Notes: generated by a model from the sequence alone, not told the origin. Numbered from the stretch's first letter, positions 1-8,707 are shown. The stretch: 43,286 bases of DNA from Streptomyces populi (GCF_002911015.1 NZ_KZ626913.1:1-43286), one strand, 5' to 3'. Numbers and translations: made by a program.

Positions 1-1
1 G

Positions 2-655
2 GCGATCTCCGCCGTCGTGGCGGTCGGCTCCGTCGGCGACGAGCTGGTGGCCAAGATCCGGGAGCGCGCCGAGAAGATCAAGATCGGTCCCGGCGACGAC
101 CCGGCCTCCGAGATGGGCCCGCTCATCACGGCCGTCCACCGCGACAAGGTGGCCTCCTACGTGAAGGGCGCCGCCGACCAGGGCTGCGAGGTCGTCCTCG
201 ACGGCACGGGCTACACGGTCGAGGGCTACGAGGACGGCCACTGGATCGGCCTCTCGCTCCTGGACCGGGTGCCGGTGACGGCGGACGCGTACAAGGACGA
301 GATCTTCGGCCCGGTGCTGTGCGTGCTGCGCGTGGACACCTATGAGGAGGGCGTGGCGCTGATCAACGCGTCCCCCTTCGGCAACGGCACCGCGATCTTC
401 ACCCGGGACGGCGGCGCCGCCCGCCGCTTCCAGCTGGAGATCGAGGCGGGCATGGTCGGCGTGAACGTGCCGATCCCGGTGCCCGTCGGCTACCACTCCT
501 TCGGCGGCTGGAAGGACTCCCTGTTCGGGGACCACCACATCTACGGCAACGACGGCACGCACTTCTACACCCGCGGCAAGGTCGTCACCACCCGCTGGCC
601 GGACCCGTCGGAGGCCCCGGCGGGCGTCGACCTGGGCTTCCCGCGCAACCACTGA
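2..655 (+). CDS. mmsA: Methylmalonate-semialdehyde dehydrogenase (CoA-acylating), C-terminal part
   Basis: The reading frame is already open at base 2, so the start lies outside the window. About 217 C-terminal residues are visible, against roughly 500 for the family. The NAD-dependent enzyme converts methylmalonate semialdehyde (and malonate semialdehyde) to propionyl-CoA (acetyl-CoA) in valine and inositol catabolism. The visible part includes the ALDH motif EIFGPVL, the oligomerisation region with VNVPIPVPVG, and the MMSDH-type end SFGGWKDSLFGDHHIYG followed by FYTRGKVVTTRWP. The catalytic cysteine and the Rossmann core would be upstream and cannot be checked. A perfect hairpin terminator follows at 688-726. 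Family call is very secure. Confidence 0.95.
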   Translation, partial: AISAVVAVGSVGDELVAKIRERAEKIKIGPGDDPASEMGPLITAVHRDKVASYVKGAADQGCEVVLDGTGYTVEGYEDGHWIGLSLLDRVPVTADAYKDEIFGPVLCVLRVDTYEEGVALINASPFGNGTAIFTRDGGAARRFQLEIEAGMVGVNVPIPVPVGYHSFGGWKDSLFGDHHIYGNDGTHFYTRGKVVTTRWPDPSEAPAGVDLGFPRNH

Positions 656-687
656 GGCCCGTCCGGACCACCTCCTGACCCACCCCG

Positions 688-726
688 TCAAGCCGTCCGC
701 TATGCGGACGGCTTGATGTTTTTTTG
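688..726 (+). terminator. Rho-independent terminator after mmsA
   Basis: A 13-bp perfect stem (688-700 with 704-716), a three-base loop, and a run of seven T starting at 719. This is the clearest intrinsic terminator in the left half and separates mmsA from the permease. Confidence 0.9.
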
Positions 727-1042
727 ACGCCCTCGCAACGATTCCCGTTCATCGGGATTAACCGGGTGATGCAGGTCACCAGTCAGTATTACCTTTGAAA
801 GCAAGGTCAATATTGGCAATATCGTAAAGATTGCAGCATCAGGGCTTCTTTGCCTGGGAAAACAATGTGATGTGGGTCGCTCTGCTCTTGCGGATTCCGT
901 AGGTAAACGGCTATTGACGCAACGGTTTCCGTCAAGGTTCCATCGGCGCGGGAGCGGACGAGAACGAAGTACGACGCGAGCCGCCGGAGGCGATATCGCT
1001 CCCGCCCGAACATCTGATGCACGAGTCGATCGGAACCGCTTC
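727..1042. promoter_or_regulatory. AT-rich leader upstream of the APC permease
   Basis: Together with the terminator this makes a 387-bp gap. Bases about 740-880 are far poorer in GC than the rest of the window. They contain a perfect inverted repeat at 810-822 (ATATTG, one base, CAATAT). No convincing gene is seen; open frames here lack a ribosome site and coding-like third positions. A regulated promoter for the permease is the likely content, but no -10/-35 pair can be assigned with confidence. Confidence 0.4.
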
Positions 1043-2452
1043 ATGACCGACACGCTCCGCCCCGTCGAGACCGCCGTCCTGGACGCCGCCCCGACGGCGA
1101 CCGGGAGTCCCAAGACGCTCAAGCGTTCCATCGGTGTCGTCGGCGGCACCCTGCTGACGCTGTCCTGCGTGACACCGGCCTCGACACTGTTCGTGGTCAT
1201 ACCCGACCTCTTCGGCTCGCTCGGCACCGCGACCGCCCTCACGATCGCGATCGGCTCCCTGCTCTGCATAGCCGTGGCGTTCTGCTACTCGGAGCTGGGC
1301 ACCCTCATCCCCAGCGCGGGCGGCGAGTACGCCATGGTCTCGACGATGGCCGGACGGCTCGCGGGCTGGCTCGTCTTCGTGATGTCCCTGCTGGTGGTCA
1401 TGATCGTCCCGCCGGTGATCGCCATCGGCACCGCCGACTACCTCGCCCCCGTCGTGCACCTCGACCCGGCGATGACCGGCGCCGGCGTGATGCTGCTGGC
1501 CACCCTCGCCGGACTGCTCGACCTGCGCGCCAACGCCTGGATCACCGGCATCTTCCTGGTCCTCGAGGTCGTCGCCGCCGGTGTGGTGGCCCTGCTCGGC
1601 TTCACGCACAGCCACCGCGGACTCGGCAGCCTCACCTCGATGCAGGTCGCCGGGACCGGCGGCCACACCGACGCCGTCACGGCCATGCTCGTCATCTCCG
1701 GGCTCGCCATCGCCCTCTTCGCCACCCAGGGCTTCTCGACCGCCGTCTACCTCTCCGAGGAGCTGGAGAACCCGCGGCGCAACGTCGCCCGCACGGTGCT
1801 GGCCACCCTCGCCATCTCCACCGTCGTCATCCTCGTCCCGGTCGTCGCCATCACCATGGGCGCCTCCGACATCCAGGAGCTCACCGGCGGCGACATCAGC
1901 AGCATGGTCACCGCCTGGTCCAACTCGGCCGTCGGCACCTTCGTCAGCCTCTGCGTCGCCCTCGCGATCATCAACGCGGGCATCGTCATGGTCATCCAGA
2001 ACTCGCGCGTCCTGTTCGCCTCGGCCCGTGACAAGGCGTGGCCCGAGCCGGTCAACAACGGCCTGTCCAGGCTCGGCCGGTTCGGCTCCCCCTGGGTCGC
2101 CACCCTGCTGGTGGGCGTCCCCGGCGCCGCCCTCTGCTTCGTCAACCTGGACACCCTGTACGGCGTCACCGGAGTGTCGGTGACCGCGATGTACCTGCTC
2201 GTCGCGGTCGCCGCCCTGCTCGCCCGCCGCGGCCACCACAAGCACACCCCCGCCTGGCGGATGCCGCTGTGGCCCGCGGTGCCGGTCCTGCTGATCGTCG
2301 TCCTCGCCTACGTCCTCACCCAGCAGGAGACCGAGTACCTGCTGTGGACCGGCGGCATCACCGCCGTCGCCACCCTGTACTGGGCCTTCTACCTGCGCCC
2401 GCGCCGCGACACCCGCTGGCTGGTGTCGATCCCGGAGGACACGCAGGCGTGA
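1043..2452 (+). CDS. APC-superfamily amino acid permease
   Basis: Predicted 469-residue polytopic membrane protein, about 12 hydrophobic segments, the usual size for amino acid/polyamine/organocation transporters. It would import an amino acid or amine across the plasma membrane by proton coupling. The first helix region LKRSIGVVGGTLLTLSCVTP has the APC-type glycine-rich TM1, and YSELGTLIPSAGGEYAMV is the conserved TM2-TM3 signature. The frame is open upstream to 872, but the ATG at 1043 begins a typical short hydrophilic N-terminus before TM1 and is preferred although its ribosome site is weak. The substrate cannot be deduced. It stands alone between a terminator and a convergent GNAT gene. 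Confidence 0.85.
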   Translation: MTDTLRPVETAVLDAAPTATGSPKTLKRSIGVVGGTLLTLSCVTPASTLFVVIPDLFGSLGTATALTIAIGSLLCIAVAFCYSELGTLIPSAGGEYAMVSTMAGRLAGWLVFVMSLLVVMIVPPVIAIGTADYLAPVVHLDPAMTGAGVMLLATLAGLLDLRANAWITGIFLVLEVVAAGVVALLGFTHSHRGLGSLTSMQVAGTGGHTDAVTAMLVISGLAIALFATQGFSTAVYLSEELENPRRNVARTVLATLAISTVVILVPVVAITMGASDIQELTGGDISSMVTAWSNSAVGTFVSLCVALAIINAGIVMVIQNSRVLFASARDKAWPEPVNNGLSRLGRFGSPWVATLLVGVPGAALCFVNLDTLYGVTGVSVTAMYLLVAVAALLARRGHHKHTPAWRMPLWPAVPVLLIVVLAYVLTQQETEYLLWTGGITAVATLYWAFYLRPRRDTRWLVSIPEDTQA

Positions 2453-2505
2453 CCGCGGCGGTCCGCCCGGCGCTCCCCCGCCGGGCCCCGCCCCTCACGG
2501 GAGCC

Positions 2506-2916
2506 TCAGCCGAGGTCCCACGCCACCACCGTGCACGTCCCGTCGTCCTCGCCACCCGCGCTGCGGTACGTGGCGAGGGCGACGTCGTTCCCGGCGTCCA
2601 CGCCCACCCACATCCCGTGACAGCCGCGCTCCCTCGCCAGGGCCGCGAGTGCCCGGACCAGCGCCCGCCCGACGCCCCGCCGCCGGAACGGCTCCGCCAC
2701 CCCCAGCTCGTACAGGAACATCTCGGTGCCCTTGTCCGGGTGGACCGTCTCGACGCCGCTGACGAAGCCGACCGGCACCCCGCCCTCGTAGGCCAGGAAC
2801 AGGTGGTGGCCCCCCGCCTCCAGGAACCGCCGGGCCCACTCGGGACGCACCGGGTGGTCGAAGAGGTGTCCGGCGGCGGTCAGTTCCGAGGCGGTGGCGG
2901 CACGGCGCAGCTCCAT
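2506..2916 (-). CDS. GNAT acetyltransferase, AAC(3)-I-like
   Basis: 136 residues, a single GNAT fold. The acetyl-CoA pyrophosphate-binding motif A is clear: YELGVAEPFRRRGVGRALV (about residues 69-87, with the R-x-x-G-x-G/A core). The layout (short length, YELGV before motif A, then GVDAGNDVALATYRSAGG) resembles the aminoglycoside 3-N-acetyltransferase I group, so an amine or aminoglycoside-like substrate is possible. Chromosomal members of this group in Streptomyces mostly have no proven resistance role, so the substrate is left open. It starts at ATG 2916, divergent from the hydrolase/ABC fusion gene with only 116 bp between them, and converges on the permease. Confidence 0.8.
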   Translation of the reverse strand: MELRRAATASELTAAGHLFDHPVRPEWARRFLEAGGHHLFLAYEGGVPVGFVSGVETVHPDKGTEMFLYELGVAEPFRRRGVGRALVRALAALARERGCHGMWVGVDAGNDVALATYRSAGGEDDGTCTVVAWDLG

Positions 2917-3032
2917 GGCCCGTTCGTACCACGGACGCGGTACACGCCGCCCCCGCCGTACTTCCCCGGGAGGGGTGCCGGTTCAACCCGGTGGCTGTCC
3001 CCGCCGCCGACGGGCGCCCGTACCGTTGAGCC

Positions 3033-5708
3033 ATGGATCTTCGACTGCCCCGGCCGCGCCGGTGGCGACCCGCCGCCGGCACGACGGCGCGGGCCCGCGG
3101 GAGATGGCCGGCCGCCGCCGCGGCCCTCGTGGTGCTCGCCGGCGCGGGCACCTGGACGGCCGTCGCCTCCGACGACACGCCCCCCGTGCACCGCACCGAC
3201 CGCGTCATGACCATGGCCGGCGGGGTGCGGCTCGACACCTCGTACTTCACCGAGGGCCCCTCCTCGCGGCGCCGCCCCGCCGTCCTCCTCGCGCACGGCT
3301 TCGGCGGCAGCAAGGCGGACGTCCGCGACGAGGCGGAGAAGCTCGCCCGCGACGGATACGCGGTCCTGACCTGGTCGGCCCGCGGCTTCGGCCGGTCCAC
3401 CGGAAAGATCGGGCTGAACGACCCCAAGGCCGAGGTCGCCGACGTCTCCCGGCTCGTCGACTGGCTCGCCCGCCGCCCCGAGGTCCGGCTCGACAAGGGC
3501 GGCGACCCCCGCGTGGGCGTCGCCGGCGCTTCCTACGGCGGGGCGATCTCCCTGCTGGCCGCCGCGAACGACCCCCGCGTCGACGCCGTCGCCCCCTCGA
3601 TCACCTACTGGAACCTCGCCGACGCCCTCTTCCCCAACGGCGTGTTCAAGAAGCTCTGGGCGGGCGTCTTCCTCAACTCCGGCGGCGGCTGCGCGGCCTT
3701 CGAACCCGAGCTGTGCGCGATGTACGACCGGGTCGCCGAGTCCGGCAGGCCCGACGCGGCGGCGGTGAAACTGCTCCAGGAGCGCAGCCCCTCCGCCGTC
3801 GGCGACCGCATCAAGGTGCCCACCCTCATCACCCAGGGCCAGTCCGACTCCCTGTTCACCCTCGGCCAGGCCGACGCCATGGCCAAGGCGATCAAGGCCA
3901 ACGGCGCCCCCGTCGACGTCGACTGGATCGCGGGCGGACACGACGGCGGCGACCTGGAGGCCGACCGCGTCACCTCCCGCGTCGTCGCCTGGTTCGACCG
4001 CTACCTGAAGGGCGACAGGAGCGCCGCCACCGGCCCCGCCTTCCGCGTCACCCGCACCGGAGGCGTCGACTCCACCGACGGCGCCGCCCTGCTGCGCGGC
4101 GCGAGCTCGGACACCTACCCCGGACTGGACGCCGGCCGCCGCGCCGTCGCGCTGACCGGCCGCGAGCAGCGCTTCGAGAACCCGGCCGGCGCGAGCCCGC
4201 CCTCCGTCTCGGCCCTGCCCGGACTCGGCGGCTCCGGCGGCCTCTCCCAGCTGTCGAGCCTCGGCATCGGGATCTCCCTGGACTTCCCCGGCCAGTACGC
4301 CCGCTTCGAGTCCGCTCCGCTGCGGGACGACCTGCGGATCACCGGCTCGCCGACCGTCACCGTGCACGTCCGCTCCACCACCGACGACGCGGTCCTCTTC
4401 GCGAAGGTCTACGACGTCGGCCCCGGCGGCAGCCGGCAGGTGCTGCCCTCCCAGCTGGTCACCCCGGTCCGTGTCGAGGGCGCGAGGAACGGCCGGGACG
4501 TGACCCTCACGCTGCCCGCGATCGACCACGCCGTCCAGAAGGGCCACCGGCTGCGCCTGGCCCTCTCCTCGACCGACCTCGGCTACGCCTCCCCGGCGGC
4601 CCCGGCCACGTACACCGTGTCCCTCGAGAGCGCCCTCCAGGTGCCCACGGCCCCCGCGGTGAGGACCGCCGCCGCGCCGCTGCCCTCCTGGGTGTGGTGG
4701 CTGCCGCTCGCCGGAGTGCTCGCCGCCCTGGCGCTGCTGCTGACCGGCCGCCGCCGCACCGGCGCCCCGGCGCCCGACCCTGGCCTCGCCGACGTCCCGC
4801 TCCAGATCACCGGCCTCGGCAAGCGCTACGCCGGGTCCGCCGACCGGTACGCGGTACGGGACCTGTCGTTCCGCGTGGAGAAGGGACAGGTCCTCGGACT
4901 GCTCGGGCCGAACGGCGCGGGCAAGACCACCACCCTGCGCATGCTCATGGGCCTCATCAAGCCCGACGACGGCGAGATCCACGTCTTCGGGCACGCCATC
5001 CGCCCCGGCGCGCCGGTCCTCTCCCGCGTCGGAGCGTTCGTCGAGGGCGCGGGCTTCCTCCCGCACCTGTCCGGCCGCGAGAACCTGGAGCTGTACTGGC
5101 GGGCCACCGGCCGTCCCGCCGAGGACGCCCACATGGAGGAGGCCCTGGAGATCGCCGGACTCGGCGACGCCCTGGCCCGCGCGGTGCGCACCTACTCCCA
5201 GGGCATGCGCCAGCGCCTCGCCATCGCCCAGGCCATGCTCGGCCTCCCGGACCTGCTGATCCTGGACGAACCGACCAACGGCCTCGACCCGCCGCAGATC
5301 CGCGAGATGCGCGAGGTGATGATCCGCTACGCCGCCGCGGGCCGCACGGTCATCGTCTCCAGCCATCTCCTCGCCGAGGTCGAGCAGACCTGCACCCACC
5401 TCGTGGTCATGGACCGCGGCCGGCTCGTCCAGGCCGGACCGGTGTCCGAGATCATCGGCTCCGGCGACACCCTGCTCGTCGGCACCGGGGCACCCGTCGA
5501 GGCGCCGGTCGTGGAGAAGGTCGGCGCGCTGCCGGGCGTGCTCTCGGCCGTCGCGACCGAGGACGGACTGCTGGTCCGCCTCGACACCGGCGGCAGCGCC
5601 CAACGCCTGGTCGTGGAACTCGTACGCCTCGAAGTGCCGGTGGCGTCGGTGGGACCCCACCGCCGTCTGGAAGACGCGTTCCTCACCCTGATCGGAGGCT
5701 CCGCATGA
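3033..5708 (+). CDS. S15/CocE-type hydrolase fused to an ABC-transporter ATPase
   Basis: 891 residues with two normally separate activities. Residues ~26-46 form a hydrophobic anchor. Residues ~60-330 are an alpha/beta hydrolase: AHGFGG oxyanion region, nucleophile elbow GVAGASYGG with Ser ~167, and later a GGHDGGD catalytic-His region. Residues ~340-540 look like the jelly-roll C-terminal domain of X-Pro dipeptidyl-peptidase/cocaine esterase proteins. A second membrane segment lies at ~552-572 (WVWWLPLAGVLAALALLLTG). Residues ~590-891 are a full ABC ATPase: Walker A GPNGAGKTTT (~624), signature YSQGMRQR (~720), Walker B LLILDEPTNGLD (~740). The predicted topology puts the hydrolase outside and the ATPase inside. 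It overlaps the ABC-2 permease by ATGA, so the two are translationally coupled. Substrate unknown. Confidence 0.88.
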   Translation: MDLRLPRPRRWRPAAGTTARARGRWPAAAAALVVLAGAGTWTAVASDDTPPVHRTDRVMTMAGGVRLDTSYFTEGPSSRRRPAVLLAHGFGGSKADVRDEAEKLARDGYAVLTWSARGFGRSTGKIGLNDPKAEVADVSRLVDWLARRPEVRLDKGGDPRVGVAGASYGGAISLLAAANDPRVDAVAPSITYWNLADALFPNGVFKKLWAGVFLNSGGGCAAFEPELCAMYDRVAESGRPDAAAVKLLQERSPSAVGDRIKVPTLITQGQSDSLFTLGQADAMAKAIKANGAPVDVDWIAGGHDGGDLEADRVTSRVVAWFDRYLKGDRSAATGPAFRVTRTGGVDSTDGAALLRGASSDTYPGLDAGRRAVALTGREQRFENPAGASPPSVSALPGLGGSGGLSQLSSLGIGISLDFPGQYARFESAPLRDDLRITGSPTVTVHVRSTTDDAVLFAKVYDVGPGGSRQVLPSQLVTPVRVEGARNGRDVTLTLPAIDHAVQKGHRLRLALSSTDLGYASPAAPATYTVSLESALQVPTAPAVRTAAAPLPSWVWWLPLAGVLAALALLLTGRRRTGAPAPDPGLADVPLQITGLGKRYAGSADRYAVRDLSFRVEKGQVLGLLGPNGAGKTTTLRMLMGLIKPDDGEIHVFGHAIRPGAPVLSRVGAFVEGAGFLPHLSGRENLELYWRATGRPAEDAHMEEALEIAGLGDALARAVRTYSQGMRQRLAIAQAMLGLPDLLILDEPTNGLDPPQIREMREVMIRYAAAGRTVIVSSHLLAEVEQTCTHLVVMDRGRLVQAGPVSEIIGSGDTLLVGTGAPVEAPVVEKVGALPGVLSAVATEDGLLVRLDTGGSAQRLVVELVRLEVPVASVGPHRRLEDAFLTLIGGSA

Positions 5709-6568
5709 GCACGCTCCTGGAGCGGACCGGGACGGCCGACGGGTACCGGGCGAGCCGCACCCTGCCGCTGCGCGTCGAGCTCGTCCGCCAGCTCAAGCGC
5801 CGCCGCACCCTGGTGATGGGGGCGGTCCTCGCGGCCCTGCCCTTCGTCCTGCTCGTCGCCTTCGCGATCGGCGGACAGCCCGGCGGGCGCAACGACCGGA
5901 TCACCCTGATGGACACGGCCACCGCGTCCGGCGCCAACTTCGCCGCGGTGAACCTGTTCGTCTCGGCGGGCTTCCTCCTGGTGATCCCGGTGGCGCTGTT
6001 CTGCGGCGACACCGTCGCCTCCGAGGCGAGCTGGTCCTCCCTGCGCTACCTGCTGGCGGCCCCCGTGCCCAGGGCCCGGCTGCTGTGGTCCAAGCTCACC
6101 GTCGCGCTCGGGCTCAGCCTCGCGGCGATGGTCCTGCTGCCGGTCGTCGCGCTCGCCGTGGGCACCGCCGCCTACGGCTGGGGCCCCCTGGAGATCCCCA
6201 CCGGCGGCGCGCTCCCCGCGGGCACCGCCGCCCAGCGGCTGCTCGCGGTGATCGCGTACATCTTCGTGTCCCAGCTGGTCACCGCGGGGCTCGCGTTCTG
6301 GCTGTCGACGAAGACGGACGCCCCGCTCGGCGCGGTCGGCGGCGCGGTCGGCCTGACCATCGTGGGCAACGTCCTCGACGCGGTCACCGCCCTCGGCCAC
6401 TGGCGCGACTTCCTGCCCGCCCACTGGCAGTTCGCCTGGGCCGACGTCATCCAGCCGACGCCGGAGTGGGGAGGGATGATCCAGGGGGCGGCCGTCTCGG
6501 TGACGTACGCGCTCGTCCTGTTCGCCCTCGCCTTCCGCGGCTTCCGGCACAAGGACGTCGTGTCGTAG
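5705..6568 (+). CDS. ABC-2 type transporter permease
   Basis: 287 residues with about six hydrophobic segments and a cytoplasmic N-terminus rich in Arg (LVRQLKRRRTLVMG), as in ABC-2 family permeases. It contains the typical cytoplasmic loop SEASWSSLRYLLAAPVPRARLLWSK, where the ATPase docks. The ATG at 5705 shares bases with the upstream stop (ATGA), so it is made together with the hydrolase/ATPase fusion and should be the membrane partner of its ABC domain. Together they make an export-type or membrane-remodelling transporter; what is moved cannot be told from sequence. The frame continues upstream without a stop, but that part is a shadow of the fusion gene. Confidence 0.85.
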   Translation: MSTLLERTGTADGYRASRTLPLRVELVRQLKRRRTLVMGAVLAALPFVLLVAFAIGGQPGGRNDRITLMDTATASGANFAAVNLFVSAGFLLVIPVALFCGDTVASEASWSSLRYLLAAPVPRARLLWSKLTVALGLSLAAMVLLPVVALAVGTAAYGWGPLEIPTGGALPAGTAAQRLLAVIAYIFVSQLVTAGLAFWLSTKTDAPLGAVGGAVGLTIVGNVLDAVTALGHWRDFLPAHWQFAWADVIQPTPEWGGMIQGAAVSVTYALVLFALAFRGFRHKDVVS

Positions 6569-6589
6569 GGACCGTCGTCCGGACCGGCC

Positions 6590-6680
6590 CGTGCCCGGAC
6601 CGACCCGGCGCCGATCCAGCGCCGACCCGGACCGGTCCGGGCCCGGACCGGGCCCGCGCCGGGCCGGACGGCACCTCCAG
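6590..6680. repeat. GC-rich interlocking palindromes after the ABC operon
   Basis: This stretch is built from repeats of CCGG/GGACC-type words. Two perfect palindromes overlap: 16 bp at 6626-6641 and 20 bp at 6632-6651, so alternative very stable hairpins can form. No T-run follows. It lies between the ABC permease stop and the VWA lipoprotein, and is best read as a transcription-terminating or attenuating structure. Confidence 0.5.
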
Positions 6681-6833
6681 GTCTCCGGAAGATCACCCAC
6701 CGGTCTCGAAGGGCCCCCGCCGTGGCCGCTTCGCAATCCTTCCGCAACGCTTCCGAGCGCTCGTCCCGGCCCCCTCGGCCGTCACAGTCACACAGGTCGG
6801 CCCGCACAAGGGCCGTACGCCGAGGGGGTACTG

Positions 6834-8459
6834 ATGGGGAAGAACCACACACGGACCGCGGCGGGGACGAGCCGCCCCCGCGGAAGCGCGCGGGCTGTGA
6901 CGCGGCGGGTGCTCGGCGGACCGCTGCTCGCCCTGACGGTGGCGGGCGCGGTGCTGCTCACCGGATGCGGAGCGGGAAGCGGCGGCAACTCCTCCGACGG
7001 GGCGGACAAGTCCGGCGGCCGCAACCTCCCGCTGCCGGCCCCCCGCCAGCCGACGGGCGGCGCGGCCGAGGGCGAGAAACAGGGCGAGCAGTCGGACGCC
7101 CCCGAGGCCACGCCGTCGGCCGACTACCTCTCCACCTTCGCCCTCGACGTCGACACCGCCTCGTACGGCTACGCCCGCCGCACTCTCGCGGGCGGTCGTC
7201 TCCCCGACCCCTCGACGGTCCGCCCCGAGGAGTTCGTCAACAGCTTCCGCCAGGACTACCCGCGCCCCGACGGCAACGGCTTCTCGGTGTCCGTCGACGG
7301 AGCCCGCACGGACGACGGACGCTGGTCCCTCGTCCGGGTGGGGCTCGCCACCCGGCCCGCCGACAGCGAGCGCGAACGCCCGCCCGCCGCCCTCACCTTC
7401 GTCATCGACATCTCGGGCTCCATGGCGGAGCCGGGCCGCCTCGACCTGGCCCGCGAGTCCCTCGGCACGATGACGGACCGGCTGCGCGACGACGACTCGG
7501 TCGCCCTGGTCACCTTCAGCGACGAAGCGGAGACCGTGCTGCCGATGACCCGGCTCGGCGACCACCGCGCCCGCGTCCACCGGGCGATCGCGGCGCTGGA
7601 GCCGGACGACTCGACCAACCTCGGCGCGGGCGTGCGGACCGGGTACGCGACCGCCGTCCACGGGCTGCGCGAGGGGGCCACCAACCGGGTCGTGCTCATC
7701 TCCGACGGCCTCGCCAACACCGGCGACACGGACGCGGACACCATCCTCGAACGGATCTCGTCCGCCCGCCGCGAGCACGGCATCACCCTCTTCGGCGTGG
7801 GCGTCGGCAGCGACTACGGCGACGCCCTCATGGAACGCCTCGCCGACAAGGGCGACGGACACACGACGTACGTCGCCGGCCGCGACGACGCCCTCACCGT
7901 CTTCTGCGACCAGCTCCCGCAGAACATCGACCTCACCGCGCGCGACGCCAAGGCGCAGGTCGCCTTCGACCCCGAGACGGTCGAACAGTTCCGGCTGATC
8001 GGCTACGACGACCGGAAGGTCGCCGACGAGGACTTCCGCGACGACCGGGTGGACGGCGGGGAGGTGGGCCCCGGCCACACGGTCACCGCCCTCTACGCCG
8101 TCCGCACCCGCCCCGGCGCCTCCGGCCACCTGGCCACCGCGACCGTCCGCTGGCTCGACCCCGCCTCCCGCGCCCCGCACGAGGAGTCCGGCAGCCTGGA
8201 GACCGGCGACCTGCACGGCGGCGTCTGGGACTCACCGTCCTCCTTCCAGGTCACGGCCGTGGCCGCCTACTTCGCCGACGCCCTGCGCTCCGGGGACGCC
8301 CGGTGGAACTCCCTGCCCGGTGTCCCGCCCCCCGGCGAACTCGCCTCGCGGGCCCGCGCCCTGGCGAACCTGACCGAGGACGAGGACGTGTCGGCGCTCG
8401 CCACCGCGATCGGCCAGGCCCGCGACCTGGACGTCTGCTCCGGCGACTGCGCGCGGTAG
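6834..8459 (+). CDS. VWA-domain lipoprotein, YfbK-like
   Basis: 541 residues, exported and lipid-anchored: Arg-rich start, hydrophobic segment, and lipobox LLTGC with the lipidated Cys at ~45, then a Gly/Ser linker. Residues ~125-175 (YLSTFALDVDTASYGYARR) match the domain that precedes VWA in YfbK-type proteins. The VWA domain has an intact MIDAS metal site: DISGS (~192), the threonine around LEPDDSTNLG, and ISDGLANTGD (~289). The C-terminal third resembles DUF3520. VWA lipoproteins bind other surface or secreted proteins through Mg2+; the partner is unknown. The chosen ATG follows GAGGGGGT; an in-frame start at 6591 would add an implausible GC-repeat-encoded tail. The gene immediately precedes the chaplin pair but is separated from it by 435 bp. 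Confidence 0.88.
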   Translation: MGKNHTRTAAGTSRPRGSARAVTRRVLGGPLLALTVAGAVLLTGCGAGSGGNSSDGADKSGGRNLPLPAPRQPTGGAAEGEKQGEQSDAPEATPSADYLSTFALDVDTASYGYARRTLAGGRLPDPSTVRPEEFVNSFRQDYPRPDGNGFSVSVDGARTDDGRWSLVRVGLATRPADSERERPPAALTFVIDISGSMAEPGRLDLARESLGTMTDRLRDDDSVALVTFSDEAETVLPMTRLGDHRARVHRAIAALEPDDSTNLGAGVRTGYATAVHGLREGATNRVVLISDGLANTGDTDADTILERISSARREHGITLFGVGVGSDYGDALMERLADKGDGHTTYVAGRDDALTVFCDQLPQNIDLTARDAKAQVAFDPETVEQFRLIGYDDRKVADEDFRDDRVDGGEVGPGHTVTALYAVRTRPGASGHLATATVRWLDPASRAPHEESGSLETGDLHGGVWDSPSSFQVTAVAAYFADALRSGDARWNSLPGVPPPGELASRARALANLTEDEDVSALATAIGQARDLDVCSGDCAR

Positions 8460-8488
8460 CCGACCGCACGGCCGGGGACGTAAGCCGC

Positions 8489-8540
8489 GTCCATCCGTCC
8501 GTCCATCTGTCCATCCACCTGTCCATCCGTCTGTCCGTCC
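8489..8540. repeat. Degenerate tetranucleotide repeat (GTCC/ATCC)
   Basis: Thirteen consecutive four-base units, mostly GTCC and ATCC with ATCT, ACCT and GTCT variants, directly downstream of the VWA lipoprotein gene. Such low-complexity tracts can change length by slippage. A short inverted repeat (8527-8533 with 8544-8550) partly overlaps its right end. Confidence 0.75.
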
Positions 8541-8670
8541 GGGCAGACGGAGACGTACACGTACACCGCGTCCGGGCGCACGGCCGGGTCCTGCGGGTCC
8601 TGACGCGGGTTTCGCCCCGGGCTTCTGCCACGGGTGTGAATTCCGTTTCCGCCGCGTTGACGTCCCCTCC

Positions 8671-8707
8671 CGGGCGAAACGCTTCTTCGCAAGGAGCGTT
8701 TCGCCCG
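8671..8707. promoter_or_regulatory. 13-bp perfect inverted repeat upstream of chpD
   Basis: Arms 8671-8683 and 8695-8707 are perfectly complementary, with an 11-base loop. There is no T-run on either side. It could be a terminator for the VWA gene or an operator for chpD; position (about 190 bp before the chpD start) allows both. Confidence 0.6.

Noticed and set aside
932..2245. 437-codon minus-strand frame opposite the APC permease
   Set aside because: Asp/Gly/His/Arg-rich low-complexity protein typical of the antisense frame of a GC-rich gene; no ribosome site or motif.
2506..2916. Aminoglycoside-resistance gene
   Set aside because: Similarity to AAC(3)-I is limited to the general GNAT layout; no mobile element or resistance context, so left as GNAT.
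2880..5660. 926-codon minus-strand frame opposite the hydrolase/ABC gene
   Set aside because: Shadow frame: Gly/Ala/Asp/Arg-rich, no domains, while the plus strand encodes complete catalytic motifs.
8655..8660. CGTTGA as a possible sigma-BldN -10 box upstream of chpD
   Set aside because: No matching -35 element at the expected distance; single hexamer matches are common.
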